Shown: piece by piece, positions 42,883 to 51,995 of the stretch
Layout: each line of letters begins with the position of its first letter
Position numbering within the stretch: position 1 is the first letter of the stretch
Origin: Gammaproteobacteria bacterium
GTDB lineage: Bacteria > Pseudomonadota > Gammaproteobacteria > Steroidobacterales > Rariloculaceae
Reading direction: 5' to 3'
Length of the DNA: 64,000 bases
Assembly: GCA_017577365.1 (NCBI GenBank)
Contig: PKRJ01000002.1
Coordinates: forward strand, 55,000 to 118,999
Made by a program: the position numbers and the translations under genes
The notes under the pieces: model-generated
The model's database searches: none
What the model was told of the DNA's origin: nothing
What the model saw: the letters and a program-made list of their open reading frames with translations, nothing else

Positions 42883-44637
42883 TTATCGGCAAAGATCGGT
42901 GATACAGATCGAATCGAGCGTGCGTCCTTCCGGCGGAACCTCGAGCCCGCGCTCGAGCATCAAGCGCCGCAGCAACGCCGCGGTCTCCGGGTGAGGAATC
43001 GCCGATTGCACGCCGACGCGCACGAGCCCGTCGGCGTAGTCGATCGCCTGCCACGTGACGCCCGCGAGCGCGTGAATGCTGTCGCGGCTGCCGATATCCC
43101 GCGCGGCGAGATCCGCGCCGTGCGCGACCAGGAGCTCGACCACGTCGTTGCGCCCCTTGTGCGCGGCCCCCATGAGCGCGGTGCGTCCGTCGAGCGTCTC
43201 GCGCGCGTTCGGATCGGCGCCGAGCTCGAGCAAGAGCCTCACGGCCTCGTACGTCTCCTCGGGCGACCATTCGAACGTCACGCCCTCGACCCAGCCGATG
43301 CCCGACGCGACCATCAGCGGCGTGACGCCGTGCTCCGTCGTGATCGTCGGATCCGCGCCGTAGGCGAGCAGCAGTCTCATCAGCTTCACGTCGCCGGACT
43401 GCGCGGCCCGCAGGAACGGCGTCGCGCCCTCCTCGTAGAGCCACTGGTGCGTGAAGATCGTGCGCGTCTCCGTGCTCGCGCAGCCGGGCCGCCCGCATCC
43501 CATCGCCAGACGCGCGTTCGGATCCGCGCCGCGCTCGAGCAAGAGCTCGATGAACTCGAAGTGATCCATGTCCGGCCGGCGCGTCGGATAGTCTCCGGCC
43601 TCGATGTTGCGGTTGTCCGTCGCGAGGTAGAGCGGCGTCCAGCCGAACTTGTTCGCCAGGTTCGGGTCCGCGCCCTGCCCGAGCAGATAGGCGCCGAGGC
43701 GGTAGTAGCGGTTCTGCGTCGCGACGAGCAGCGGCGTCCAACCGAACTCGCTTTGCTGATTCACGTCCGCGCCCGCCTCGACGAGCAGCCGTACCGACGC
43801 CTCGTCCCCTTCGCGAGCGGCGAAGATCAGCGGCGTCAGGCCGCCGAAATCCCGCGGCCTCGGTCGATTGAAGAAGCCGCCGTCGTCGTCCGACGTGTCG
43901 TCGGCCGTTGCGGCGGGTGCGGGCGCGAGCTCGTCGACGCCCGCGTCGGGATCCGGATTGTCGAGGCTGAACCGGACGGCCGCGCCGCGAAGCCCCGTGC
44001 CGCTCAGAAACTCGTCGATGCGCTCCCTCGCCGGCGGCGCGAGATAGGGTCCGCGGCCGCGCTCGATCACTGCGGATCGCGCCGCCGGATCCGCGCCCGC
44101 CTCGAGCAGCGCGCGCACGGCGTCGGGATTGGAATATGCCGCTGCCCACATCAGGGCCGTCGTCCCTCGCAACGACTCGCGCGCCTCGATCTCGGCGCCG
44201 CGCTCGAGCAGCACCGCGATCGCGTCCGCGCGCCCGGTCCGCGCGGCGAACATCAGCGCCGTTTCACCGTTCACGAACGTCTCGTTCGCGTCCGCTCCGG
44301 CGTCGAGCAGCAAGCGAATCATCTCGGCGTTGCCGGCGATGCTCGCGAGCAGCAGCGGCGTCATGCCCGCGCGGTTCGCCGCGGTCACGTCTGCGCCCGC
44401 GGCGATCAGCCGCCTCACGGCCTCGACGTCGTCGCGATGGGCGGCCCAGTGCAGCGCCGTCGCGCCGTCCGCCTGCCGCTCGTTCACGTCCGCGCCGCGA
44501 GCGAGCAATGCTTCGAGCGCGGCGACGTCGCCGCGCATGACGGCGTCGGCGACGTCGGCGGCGCAGGCCGGTAGCGCCGCGACGGCGAGCGCCGAAAGCA
44601 GCGCGGCGCGAAGTCGATGCGCGTTCGCGTTCTTCAT
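42883..44637 (-). CDS. secreted ankyrin-repeat protein (second copy)
   Basis: Protein of 584 residues. A signal peptide ends near ACA (about residue 26). Ankyrin repeats of the GATALHWAAHRDDVEAVRRLIAAGADV type fill the rest, with a non-repeat insertion around 200-260 containing an acidic ADDTSDDDGG stretch. It differs in sequence from the ankyrin protein at 32.8 kb but has the same plan. It is the last gene of the operon with the IlvD-like and FAD genes, 59 bp after the dehydratase. A periplasmic binding/adaptor role is inferred. Confidence 0.85.
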   Translation of the reverse strand: MKNANAHRLRAALLSALAVAALPACAADVADAVMRGDVAALEALLARGADVNERQADGATALHWAAHRDDVEAVRRLIAAGADVTAANRAGMTPLLLASIAGNAEMIRLLLDAGADANETFVNGETALMFAARTGRADAIAVLLERGAEIEARESLRGTTALMWAAAYSNPDAVRALLEAGADPAARSAVIERGRGPYLAPPARERIDEFLSGTGLRGAAVRFSLDNPDPDAGVDELAPAPAATADDTSDDDGGFFNRPRPRDFGGLTPLIFAAREGDEASVRLLVEAGADVNQQSEFGWTPLLVATQNRYYRLGAYLLGQGADPNLANKFGWTPLYLATDNRNIEAGDYPTRRPDMDHFEFIELLLERGADPNARLAMGCGRPGCASTETRTIFTHQWLYEEGATPFLRAAQSGDVKLMRLLLAYGADPTITTEHGVTPLMVASGIGWVEGVTFEWSPEETYEAVRLLLELGADPNARETLDGRTALMGAAHKGRNDVVELLVAHGADLAARDIGSRDSIHALAGVTWQAIDYADGLVRVGVQSAIPHPETAALLRRLMLERGLEVPPEGRTLDSICITDLCR

Positions 44638-44696
44638 CTCGCCCCTCCCCCTTGTCGGATCCGCGCCGGCCCCGTTCGCGGCGCCGAGGCGGAGCT

Positions 44697-46370
44697 TCAG
44701 CGTCCGAGCACCGCGCCCTCGTGGACGGGCGACACGGTACGCTGATACACCGCGAGCCAACCTCGCTGATCCTGCGCGCCGAACGTGCCGAGCCTTTGTC
44801 GGCGCGCTTCGAGCACCGGCTCCTCGACCTCGAGATCGACGGTCCGGCGCTCGACGTCGATCGAGATCGGGTCGCCGTTCTCGACGAGCGCGAGCGGACC
44901 GCCCGCGGCCGCTTCCGGCGACGCCTCGCCGACGACGAGCCCGTCGTTCACGAGCCCGGAAAGTTGCCCCTCCGTGATCATCGCCACGCGATTGATCAAG
45001 CCCGCGCCGTCGAGCGCGAACACGACCGACGACGTCATCGCCATGCCGGGACCGCCGATCACGCCGAGCCCGCGCAGCACGACGACGTCGCCGGGCGAGA
45101 CGCGGCCTTTGCCGATCGCGTCGAGCGCCTCCTCGCGGGAGTGAAAAATGTTCGCGGGTCCTCTGAAGCGCATCATCCGCTCGCCGGCGCCGCCGAGCCG
45201 GACGATGCCGCCGCCGGGCAGTAAGCTCCCGCGGACGATCACGATCGACGGCCGCGTCGAGACCGGATCCTCGACGGTGCGAATCACGCGGTCGTCCCCG
45301 ACCTCGACGCCTGCGAGCTCTTCGCGAAGCGTGCGCCCCGAGACGGATAGCGCATCGAGATCGAGAAAGCGCTCGAGCCGTTTCAGCACGGCGCGCGCGC
45401 CGCCGGCCGCCTCGAGGTCCTCGATCAGCCCCTCGCCGTTCGGACGGATCGCCGCGAGCAGCGGCACGCGGTCGGCGAGCTCGGCGAACAGGCCGTAGAC
45501 GTCGACGTCGAGCTCGGCCTCGGCGGCGATCGCCTGTAGATGCTTCACGCAGTTGATCGAGCCCGACAACGCGAGCACGAGCGCGACCGCGTTGCGCACC
45601 GCCCCCGCCGTGATCACGTCGCGGGGCTTCAGGTCCTGCCAGACCATCTCGACGATGCGTCGACCGGACGCGCGCGCGCGCTCGAGCATCGCGGCGCTCT
45701 GCGCCGCGACGGGCGCGCTTCCGGGCAGCGCCATGCCGAGCGCCTCGCAGACGCTGTGCATCGAGTTCGCGGTGCCCATGCCCGCGCAGACGCCGGGGCC
45801 TTGGATCGCGACGTCGGCCATCGCGCGCAATTCGTCGAGCGTGATCGCGCCGGTCGAGAGATAACCGGATTTCAGGAACACGTCCTCGATGTCGACGTGC
45901 CGTCCGCGGTACTCGCCGCTTCGCTGATAACCGCACACGACGACGATCGTCGGGATGTTCAACCGTGCCGCGGCCATGAGCTGCCCGGGGGTCGTCTTGT
46001 CGCACGACGCGAGGCACACCATGCCGTCGAGCAGCGCGCCCTCGACCTGCACCTCGATATCGGCCGCGATCAGATCCCGCGTCGGCAGGATGTAGGCGCC
46101 GCGGCGGCCTGCGCTCGTGATGAAATCGCTCGGCGCGGCCGTGCGCACCTCGAACGGCACGCCGCCCGCTTCGCGGATCGTGCGCTTGACCTCGGCGGAG
46201 ACGCCGTCGAGATGGCTGAAGCAGCTCGACAGCTCCGACGACGTGTTCACGACCGCGATCTTCGGCTTCTCCATGTCCTCGTCGGAGAGCCCAAGCGCGC
46301 GCCACTGCGCGCGGCGACCGGCCCACATGGCCGTGCCGGGCTCGAGGTTGCTGCGAAGCTTGCGTCTCAT
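44697..46370 (-). CDS. IlvD/Edd-family dehydratase
   Basis: Fe-S dehydratase of 557 residues, of the dihydroxyacid/phosphogluconate/sugar-acid dehydratase family. The cluster ligands appear to be Cys50 (ELSSCFSHLD), Cys123 (LASCDKTTPGQL) and Cys195 (GPGVCAGMGTANSM). Sugar-acid dehydratases (xylonate, arabonate) are close relatives, so the substrate may not be the branched-chain intermediate. The start overlaps the FAD oxidoreductase stop (ATGA, 46367-46370), implying coupled translation. The context of secreted proteins and an FAD oxidoreductase argues for a catabolic role. Confidence 0.88.
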   Translation of the reverse strand: MRRKLRSNLEPGTAMWAGRRAQWRALGLSDEDMEKPKIAVVNTSSELSSCFSHLDGVSAEVKRTIREAGGVPFEVRTAAPSDFITSAGRRGAYILPTRDLIAADIEVQVEGALLDGMVCLASCDKTTPGQLMAAARLNIPTIVVVCGYQRSGEYRGRHVDIEDVFLKSGYLSTGAITLDELRAMADVAIQGPGVCAGMGTANSMHSVCEALGMALPGSAPVAAQSAAMLERARASGRRIVEMVWQDLKPRDVITAGAVRNAVALVLALSGSINCVKHLQAIAAEAELDVDVYGLFAELADRVPLLAAIRPNGEGLIEDLEAAGGARAVLKRLERFLDLDALSVSGRTLREELAGVEVGDDRVIRTVEDPVSTRPSIVIVRGSLLPGGGIVRLGGAGERMMRFRGPANIFHSREEALDAIGKGRVSPGDVVVLRGLGVIGGPGMAMTSSVVFALDGAGLINRVAMITEGQLSGLVNDGLVVGEASPEAAAGGPLALVENGDPISIDVERRTVDLEVEEPVLEARRQRLGTFGAQDQRGWLAVYQRTVSPVHEGAVLGR

Positions 46371-47752
46371 CGCCTCACCTGCGCGCTCGGCCGCGCGAAC
46401 GTCGCGGGATCGCCGCGGCCGAGAAACACCCCATCCCGCTCGAGCCGCCGCTGCAGCTCCGCGACGTCGATCTTCCGCGGTGCGACGTTGTCGCGCAGCG
46501 CGAGATCCGCGGCCGTGCCGGCCGCCTGGCCCATCACGAAGCACGGTCCCGAGACGCGCGCCGACGATTGCCCCTCGTGCGACATCGACGCGCAGCGTCC
46601 CGCGACGAGCAGATTCTCGACCCGTCGCGGCAGGATGATCCGATACGGGATCTGGTTGTATCCGCGCGAACCCTCGGGAGTGAATACGAACTTCACGTCA
46701 CCCTTGATATGGGCCTCGACCGGCCAGCCGTTGACGCCGATCGTGTCGTCGAAGTCGCGGCAGCCGAGAATGTCGTCCTCGGTCAGCACGTACTCGCCGA
46801 CGACGCGCCTCGTCTCGCGAATGCCGATCTGCGGAGCGATCTCGACGATGTACGCCTCCTCGAAGCCGGGCGTCACGCTCTTGATGAATCGAAAGACGTC
46901 CCAGCATTGCCGCCGGCCCTCGACCTCGCCGTAGCTCAGCTGCCGCGCATCGATGCCGCTGACCGGCGAGCCGTCCGGGTTCTTGATCTGCGTCAGGTTC
47001 GCGCGCCATTCGATCGGATTCCGCTGGGGTCTCACGATCGGCTTCTTGCGGGGGAATCGCCGGCCCTCGCGCTCGGCCTGCTCCATCAATTCCGGAATCA
47101 GCTCCCACGCCCGCCCCGCCTTCGCCGGATCCACGCCGTTGATGCGGAACATCGTCGAGGGGTACAGCATCCCGCCCTGGCCGTCGCCGACCTCGTACGG
47201 CGCACCGGCCCACGCGGCGAGATCGCCGTCGCCCGACGCGTCGATGAACAAGCGCCCGCGGATCGCGAACCGTCCGGACTTCGTCTCGACGAGCAGCGCG
47301 CCGATCGTGTCGTCCGACGCCATCACCGCGCCGACGCCGAACGCATGGAACAGCACGTCGACGCCGGCCGCGGCCATCAGCTCGTCGGCAGCGATCTTGA
47401 ACGCAGAAATATCATAGGCTTGCGCCTGAATCCTGTTGCCGATTGTGAGATGCGGCGCGTTCAGCCCATCCATCGCCGCGAGGCGCTCGAGGATGTCGTC
47501 GGCGATGCCGTGAACGACCTGCTCGTGGCGGCCGTGCACGACCGCGTGCAATCCGCAGAACGTGCTCAAGCCGGCCGCGGTGCCGGCGCCGCCCAGGAAC
47601 CCGTAGCGCTCGATCAGGATCGTCGAGCGCCCGGCCCGGCCCGCCGCGAGCGCTGATGCGATGCCCGCCGGACCGCCCCCGAGCACGACGACCTCGTACT
47701 CGCCGAATATCGGAGTCTCCCGTTCCGGCTCTCGGACATGTTCGCCGGTCAT
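46367..47752 (-). CDS. FAD-dependent oxidoreductase
   Basis: Flavoprotein of 461 residues. The N-terminal dinucleotide-binding motif is VVVLGGGPAGIASALAAGRAG (GGGPAG at 25-30), followed by a YGFLGGAGTAAGLSTFCG segment. A later LFIDASGDGDLAAWAG is typical of the FAD_oxidored (Pfam PF12831) group. Such proteins are annotated as oxidoreductases of unknown substrate. It is tightly coupled to the IlvD-like dehydratase, so the two likely act on the same compound, oxidation and dehydration of a polyhydroxy or cyclic acid for instance. Confidence 0.87.
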   Translation of the reverse strand: MTGEHVREPERETPIFGEYEVVVLGGGPAGIASALAAGRAGRSTILIERYGFLGGAGTAAGLSTFCGLHAVVHGRHEQVVHGIADDILERLAAMDGLNAPHLTIGNRIQAQAYDISAFKIAADELMAAAGVDVLFHAFGVGAVMASDDTIGALLVETKSGRFAIRGRLFIDASGDGDLAAWAGAPYEVGDGQGGMLYPSTMFRINGVDPAKAGRAWELIPELMEQAEREGRRFPRKKPIVRPQRNPIEWRANLTQIKNPDGSPVSGIDARQLSYGEVEGRRQCWDVFRFIKSVTPGFEEAYIVEIAPQIGIRETRRVVGEYVLTEDDILGCRDFDDTIGVNGWPVEAHIKGDVKFVFTPEGSRGYNQIPYRIILPRRVENLLVAGRCASMSHEGQSSARVSGPCFVMGQAAGTAADLALRDNVAPRKIDVAELQRRLERDGVFLGRGDPATFARPSAQVRR

Positions 47753-47813
47753 CGTTCGTTCCGCCCTCCCTTGGCGCGCCCGGTCATTGCGCTTCGTGCA
47801 ACCGGCGGGTGCA

Positions 47814-48614
47814 TCACGGCACGATCGGGCTCGTGCGATCGACCTCGGATCGCTCGCCGCCGACCATCAGCTCGTGCGCGTAGTTCGCCTGCTGGCAGAT
47901 GTATTCGAAGAGCTCCGTGCCTTCGTCCCATTGCAGCTGAAAGCTCGCCGTCCACGGCGCCGTGTAGGCACCCGGGTCGTAGACCGTGATCTCGTAATCG
48001 ATGAGCGCGGAGTTGACGCGTGTGAAGCGCTCGACGACGTGGAGCTGCTCCGTATGCGGCAGGCCGCGTCGATCCATCCAGAAGCCTTCGTTGAAGCCGA
48101 CGCTGTCGACGACGAGGGTGTCGCCCTCCCACCAGCCGATCGAGTGGCCGTAATAGCTTGGCTTCAAGTCGCGCGGATGCGAACGGCCGTCCATGTACAC
48201 GGTGCGGAAGGTGTGCGGCCCGCCGATATCGAAGATGTAGAGCCGCTTCTGCTCGGGCAGCTCGACGAGCTCGACGCCGTACGGCGTCAAGAACTGGCGC
48301 GCGGTGCCCGAGGCTTTGCAGCGCGCATGCGGCTCGAGCTCGTGGACCTGACGGCTTTCGTAAAGAGCCTTCGCCCACGGCTGGAACGGCACCTCGTCCG
48401 CCGGCGCGATCGGATCGGTGATACCGAAGAGCGGTGTCCACACGCCTTTCTCTGCGATCGTCGCGCCGCCGAGCAACACGCGGCCGTCCTCGGCGCGCGG
48501 CGTCGGCCCCGGCGGCGGGAGATTCGGATCGCGCGGACGACGCTGCGCGAGCGACGGATCGGCGAGCGCGAGACCGATGATCGCGGCGCCGATGGCAAAA
48601 CTTGGTCGCCTCAT
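47814..48614 (-). CDS. secreted protein with conserved GDTLVVD domain
   Basis: Exported protein of 266 residues with a signal peptide (about residues 1-24, ending in LAQ). The conserved core is YYGHSIGWWEGDTLVVDSVGFNEGF, LPHTEQLHVVERF, and DPGAYTAPW. The same core occurs in the next gene upstream (48641-49807), so the two are paralogues. The domain is common in Proteobacteria and Acidobacteria but its biochemical function is not known to me. It lies 61 bp before the FAD oxidoreductase gene. Confidence 0.8.
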   Translation of the reverse strand: MRRPSFAIGAAIIGLALADPSLAQRRPRDPNLPPPGPTPRAEDGRVLLGGATIAEKGVWTPLFGITDPIAPADEVPFQPWAKALYESRQVHELEPHARCKASGTARQFLTPYGVELVELPEQKRLYIFDIGGPHTFRTVYMDGRSHPRDLKPSYYGHSIGWWEGDTLVVDSVGFNEGFWMDRRGLPHTEQLHVVERFTRVNSALIDYEITVYDPGAYTAPWTASFQLQWDEGTELFEYICQQANYAHELMVGGERSEVDRTSPIVP

Positions 48615-48640
48615 TCTCGACTCTCCAAACGCGTCCCGCG

Positions 48641-49807
48641 TCAGGATCGATTGTCCTGACAGAAATACGACGGCAGCTCCTCGCCCCCGACCCAGCGCAG
48701 CTCCCAGCTGCTCGTCCACGGCCGCGTGTAGGCGCCCGGATCGTCGATCGTGACCTCGTAGCGCAGCGTATCGTGATCCGGCCGCGAGAAGCGCTCGATC
48801 AGCCGCAGCCTGTCCGTATGAGGCAATCCGCCGTTCGTGAACCAGAAGTCCTCGTTGAAGCCGACCGTGTCGACGACGAGCGTATCGCCCTCCCAGTGCC
48901 CGACCGAGCGGCCGTAATAGAGCGGATTGTCATCGTCTCCGCGGACCTGCCCGGTCTGCTCGCGGCCGTCGAGATAGATGATGCGGTAGTTCCGATTCCC
49001 GCTGCCCATCAGCACGAAGATGCGCTGACGCTCGCGGTCCTCGACGAACTGAACGCCGAGGTCGGACTGGAAATGACGCACGCCGCCCGGCGGCTTGCAG
49101 TTGATGAACAGCGGGTCGTCCTGCAGGAAGCGGCGCTGGCGATGCTGATAGAGCCCGAGCGCCCACGGCTGGAACGGCGCGACTCGGCGCGCGTCGGCGA
49201 TATTCGCGAGCAGGCCGTCCTCGTTCATCTCGACGCGCACGCCGTCCTCGACGAGCGTTTTGCGCGAGGGGTACGCCCAGTAGCCGCCCTGCACGTCCGG
49301 CGCGCCGAGCATCGGCGTGCCGTCCGGCCACCGCGGCGTCGGTCGCGGCGCGCGAGGCGCAATCGGCGGCCGGTCGTCGGCGACGAGCACCTTGCGGCCC
49401 GTCTTCGCGAAGACCAGCCCTTCGGCCCAGATTTGACGCGTGCCGTTCCGCGCGAGAATGCCTTCGATCGATACCGCGTCACCCGGCCGCACGGTATCCG
49501 CGCGCCAGCCGCTGCGCTCGAGCACCACCGGGCTCTCGAGCTCGACCGCCCAGTTCACGATCTCTCCGTCCGTCGTGACGTTCACGAAGACGTGCACGTG
49601 CGGATTACGCCAGTCGACGCCGCTGACGACGCCCTCGAGCGCGATCGACTTGGTGGCGTCGAACTTTCCCGAGATCGGATGATGGGCGTGCGTCGTCGTC
49701 GAGACGGCGAGCGCGGCGGCGGCGAAGGCGACGCAGTAGGCCGCGCGCGCCGTGCATTGCCCGCCCTTCGCGGGCGCGCGCGGGCTGCGCTCGTCGTGCG
49801 CGCTCAT
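48641..49807 (-). CDS. secreted protein with DUF6152-like N-terminus and GDTLVVD domain
   Basis: Protein of 388 residues. A signal peptide ends near residue 41 (HAHHPISGKF). A DUF6152-like segment (VSGVDWRNPHVHVFVNV) follows, then an Ala/Pro-rich linker and the same C-terminal core as the neighbour (YYGRSVGHWEGDTLVVDTVGFNEDF). It therefore fuses two modules that occur separately at 17.4 kb and 47.8 kb. The start overlaps the stop of the small secreted gene upstream (ATGA, 49804-49807). Confidence 0.82.
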   Translation of the reverse strand: MSAHDERSPRAPAKGGQCTARAAYCVAFAAAALAVSTTTHAHHPISGKFDATKSIALEGVVSGVDWRNPHVHVFVNVTTDGEIVNWAVELESPVVLERSGWRADTVRPGDAVSIEGILARNGTRQIWAEGLVFAKTGRKVLVADDRPPIAPRAPRPTPRWPDGTPMLGAPDVQGGYWAYPSRKTLVEDGVRVEMNEDGLLANIADARRVAPFQPWALGLYQHRQRRFLQDDPLFINCKPPGGVRHFQSDLGVQFVEDRERQRIFVLMGSGNRNYRIIYLDGREQTGQVRGDDDNPLYYGRSVGHWEGDTLVVDTVGFNEDFWFTNGGLPHTDRLRLIERFSRPDHDTLRYEVTIDDPGAYTRPWTSSWELRWVGGEELPSYFCQDNRS

Positions 49808-50247
49808 TGTCGGCTGACTTCGAAGGCGCCGCTGCCGCGCTCGTGCTTCCACGTGCCGACGATCGAGCGGTTCGGCAGCTCGAGATTCTCGATGCGCCCT
49901 TCGATACGGTAGTTCACGGTCTTGCCGGCGCTGTCCTTGGCGTCGGCCTCGATGCGGACGATCCAGCCGTCGGGATCGAGCGTCGCGCGATCGATCTCGA
50001 TATTGTCCGTGCCCGGGTTGATCATGCCGCTGATCTTCGTCCCGTCCCAGTCGAGAATCAGCAACACGTATTCGCCGTGGACGTCGTTCGACGCCCACGT
50101 GCCGAGCCACGAGCCCTTCAGCGGATGGCCCTCCTGGGCCGACGCGTGCAGCGCGATGCCTCCCGCGAGCACGGCGGTCACGACGGCTGCACAACCGACC
50201 GCCCGAATGACGCGCACGGAATGCGCCCCCATCGATCGCAAGACCAC
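49804..50247 (-). CDS. small secreted protein of unknown function
   Basis: Protein of 147 residues with a signal peptide ending in ASA (about residue 37). The mature part is beta-rich (GSWLGTWASND, VLLILDWDGTKISGMINPG) and resembles a small lipocalin-like or beta-sandwich fold, though I do not recognise a family. It is the first gene of the six-gene minus-strand operon and overlaps the next gene by four bases. A shorter start at the second Met is possible. Confidence 0.75.
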   Translation of the reverse strand: MVLRSMGAHSVRVIRAVGCAAVVTAVLAGGIALHASAQEGHPLKGSWLGTWASNDVHGEYVLLILDWDGTKISGMINPGTDNIEIDRATLDPDGWIVRIEADAKDSAGKTVNYRIEGRIENLELPNRSIVGTWKHERGSGAFEVSRQ

Positions 50248-50503
50248 GCTTCCCCCTCGATCAGATTGAGTCCCCCGGCCCGGGGATTCCGCGGGCCGCC
50301 GCGCGGTGCGCTGCCGTCAATAGTAGTGGCTCATTCACCACAAGTGAAATCATGCCGGGTATTCGCCGATCGCCTGCCCGACGGCCCGCGCGTCGGCGGC
50401 CGATTGCCAGGAGCACGGCGTTAAGCGGCCGTTCAGGTACGCGCGTTACGGTATCCGAGACAATGCCGGCAGGTACGCCGACGGCCGGCATCGGGAGCGA
50501 GCG

Positions 50504-51964
50504 ATGCAAGCTGGCAGATTCGGAACGACGCTGCGCACGGTCTTGACCGCGGCACTCTTCGTCGTCGCGGCGATGGGAGCCCCTCGCGGCGCATCGGCGC
50601 AGAACGACGATCGTCTCACCGACGAGGAGCTCGAGGAGCTGGTCGGTCCGATCGCGCTCTATCCGGACGATCTCGTCGCGATCATCCTGCCCGCGTCGAC
50701 CTATCCTCTCGATATCGTCGAGGCCGCGCGCTTCCTCGACGAGCGCGAGGCCGATCCCGGCCTCATGCCGGACGAGGAATGGGACGACTCCGTCGTCGCG
50801 CTGCTCAACTATCCCGAGGTCCTGCGGCTCATGGACGAGGATCTCGACTGGACGTGGGATCTCGGCGAGGCGTTCCTCACGCAGCGCGCCAGCGTGCTCG
50901 ACGCGATCCAACGCTTTCGCGCCGCCGCGCGCGAAGCGGGCAACCTCGAGAGCGACGATCGGCTCGTCGTCGACGAGAGCGACGACGCGATCCGCATACG
51001 GTCGGCGGATCCCGAGGTCATCTACGTGCCGTACTACGAGCCGCGGCATATCGTCGTGCATCACCACGTGCCGATTCACTACTACCCGCGGCCGTATCCG
51101 GTCTATTACTACCCGTATCCGCCGCACCACCATTTCCATCTCGGCTTTTTCTTCGGCGTCACGACGGCGTTCGTGATCGGCTGGGACACGCACCACGTGC
51201 ATGTCCACCATCATCTGCATCCGCATCACCCGTTCCACGGGCATCACTATCACGCGCCGCTCTTCGTGCGCCATTCGATCAACGTGAACTTCGTGCGCCA
51301 CGACCGCGACGTCTACATCTGGCAGCCGCGTCATCGCCACGGCGCACGCCCGGAGCGGGTCATCAGGCACGTGCGTGAAGGCGCCGTGCACGATCGGCAC
51401 GGCACGCGTCGTCACGTGACCCGCACCGCCGAGGGCCGAGCCGTCACGCGCGGCGTCGAGGGCCGCGCGATCACGCGGGATGCCGAGCGCAGGACGATCT
51501 CGCGCGATACGACGCAACGGCAGGCGGTTCCCCTCGCAAGGGACGGTGGCGCACGCGGCACCGAGCGCGGAACGTTTCGCGCGACGGAACGCGTTCGCTC
51601 GACGGCCGAAAGGCGCGGAGCGGACATGCGCAGCCCGGCGCGCGTCGGCGAGCGCGGCGCGGCGGCGACCGTGAGCCGACACTCGGCGAGGCTCGATCGG
51701 CCGAACCCCGAACGAAGAAGCGTGACGAAGCGTGCCGCGCGAACGCAGAGCGCGACGCCCCCGACGCGGACGGCGGCGCCGGCGCGAATGGCGCCGCCGA
51801 CGCGCATGCCGACGCAGACCCGGACGTCACCGCCTTCGAGGTCGACGATGCACACGCGCTCGGGAACGCAGTCGCGCACGGCGGCGCCGTCGAGATCGAT
51901 GTCTTCCGCCCCCCGTGCCCGTCAGGCAGGCGCTGCGACCTCGTCGCGACGAGTGAGCCGATGA
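50504..51964 (+). CDS. DUF3300-domain protein with His/Tyr-rich region
   Basis: Exported protein of 486 residues. A signal peptide ends near GASA (about residue 32), followed by the DUF3300 pattern LVGPIALYPDDLVAIILPAS and further ALYPDD-like helices. Around 190-260 is an extreme His/Tyr/Pro-rich tract with many HH pairs, and the C-terminal third is basic and Arg/Ser/Thr-rich. The His-rich region may bind metal, but the function of the family is unknown. A 8-bp inverted repeat lies just upstream of the start (50463-50470 with 50484-50491). Confidence 0.85.
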   Translation: MQAGRFGTTLRTVLTAALFVVAAMGAPRGASAQNDDRLTDEELEELVGPIALYPDDLVAIILPASTYPLDIVEAARFLDEREADPGLMPDEEWDDSVVALLNYPEVLRLMDEDLDWTWDLGEAFLTQRASVLDAIQRFRAAAREAGNLESDDRLVVDESDDAIRIRSADPEVIYVPYYEPRHIVVHHHVPIHYYPRPYPVYYYPYPPHHHFHLGFFFGVTTAFVIGWDTHHVHVHHHLHPHHPFHGHHYHAPLFVRHSINVNFVRHDRDVYIWQPRHRHGARPERVIRHVREGAVHDRHGTRRHVTRTAEGRAVTRGVEGRAITRDAERRTISRDTTQRQAVPLARDGGARGTERGTFRATERVRSTAERRGADMRSPARVGERGAAATVSRHSARLDRPNPERRSVTKRAARTQSATPPTRTAAPARMAPPTRMPTQTRTSPPSRSTMHTRSGTQSRTAAPSRSMSSAPRARQAGAATSSRRVSR

Positions 51965-51995
51965 CCGAAACGCGCCCGGAAGGAATTCCGACGCG

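Noticed and set aside
42883..46326. One 1147-residue minus-strand frame spanning the ankyrin and dehydratase genes
   Set aside because: The N-terminal 560 residues are Arg-rich antisense-type sequence; the ankyrin gene has its own signal peptide starting at 44637, and the dehydratase is in another frame.
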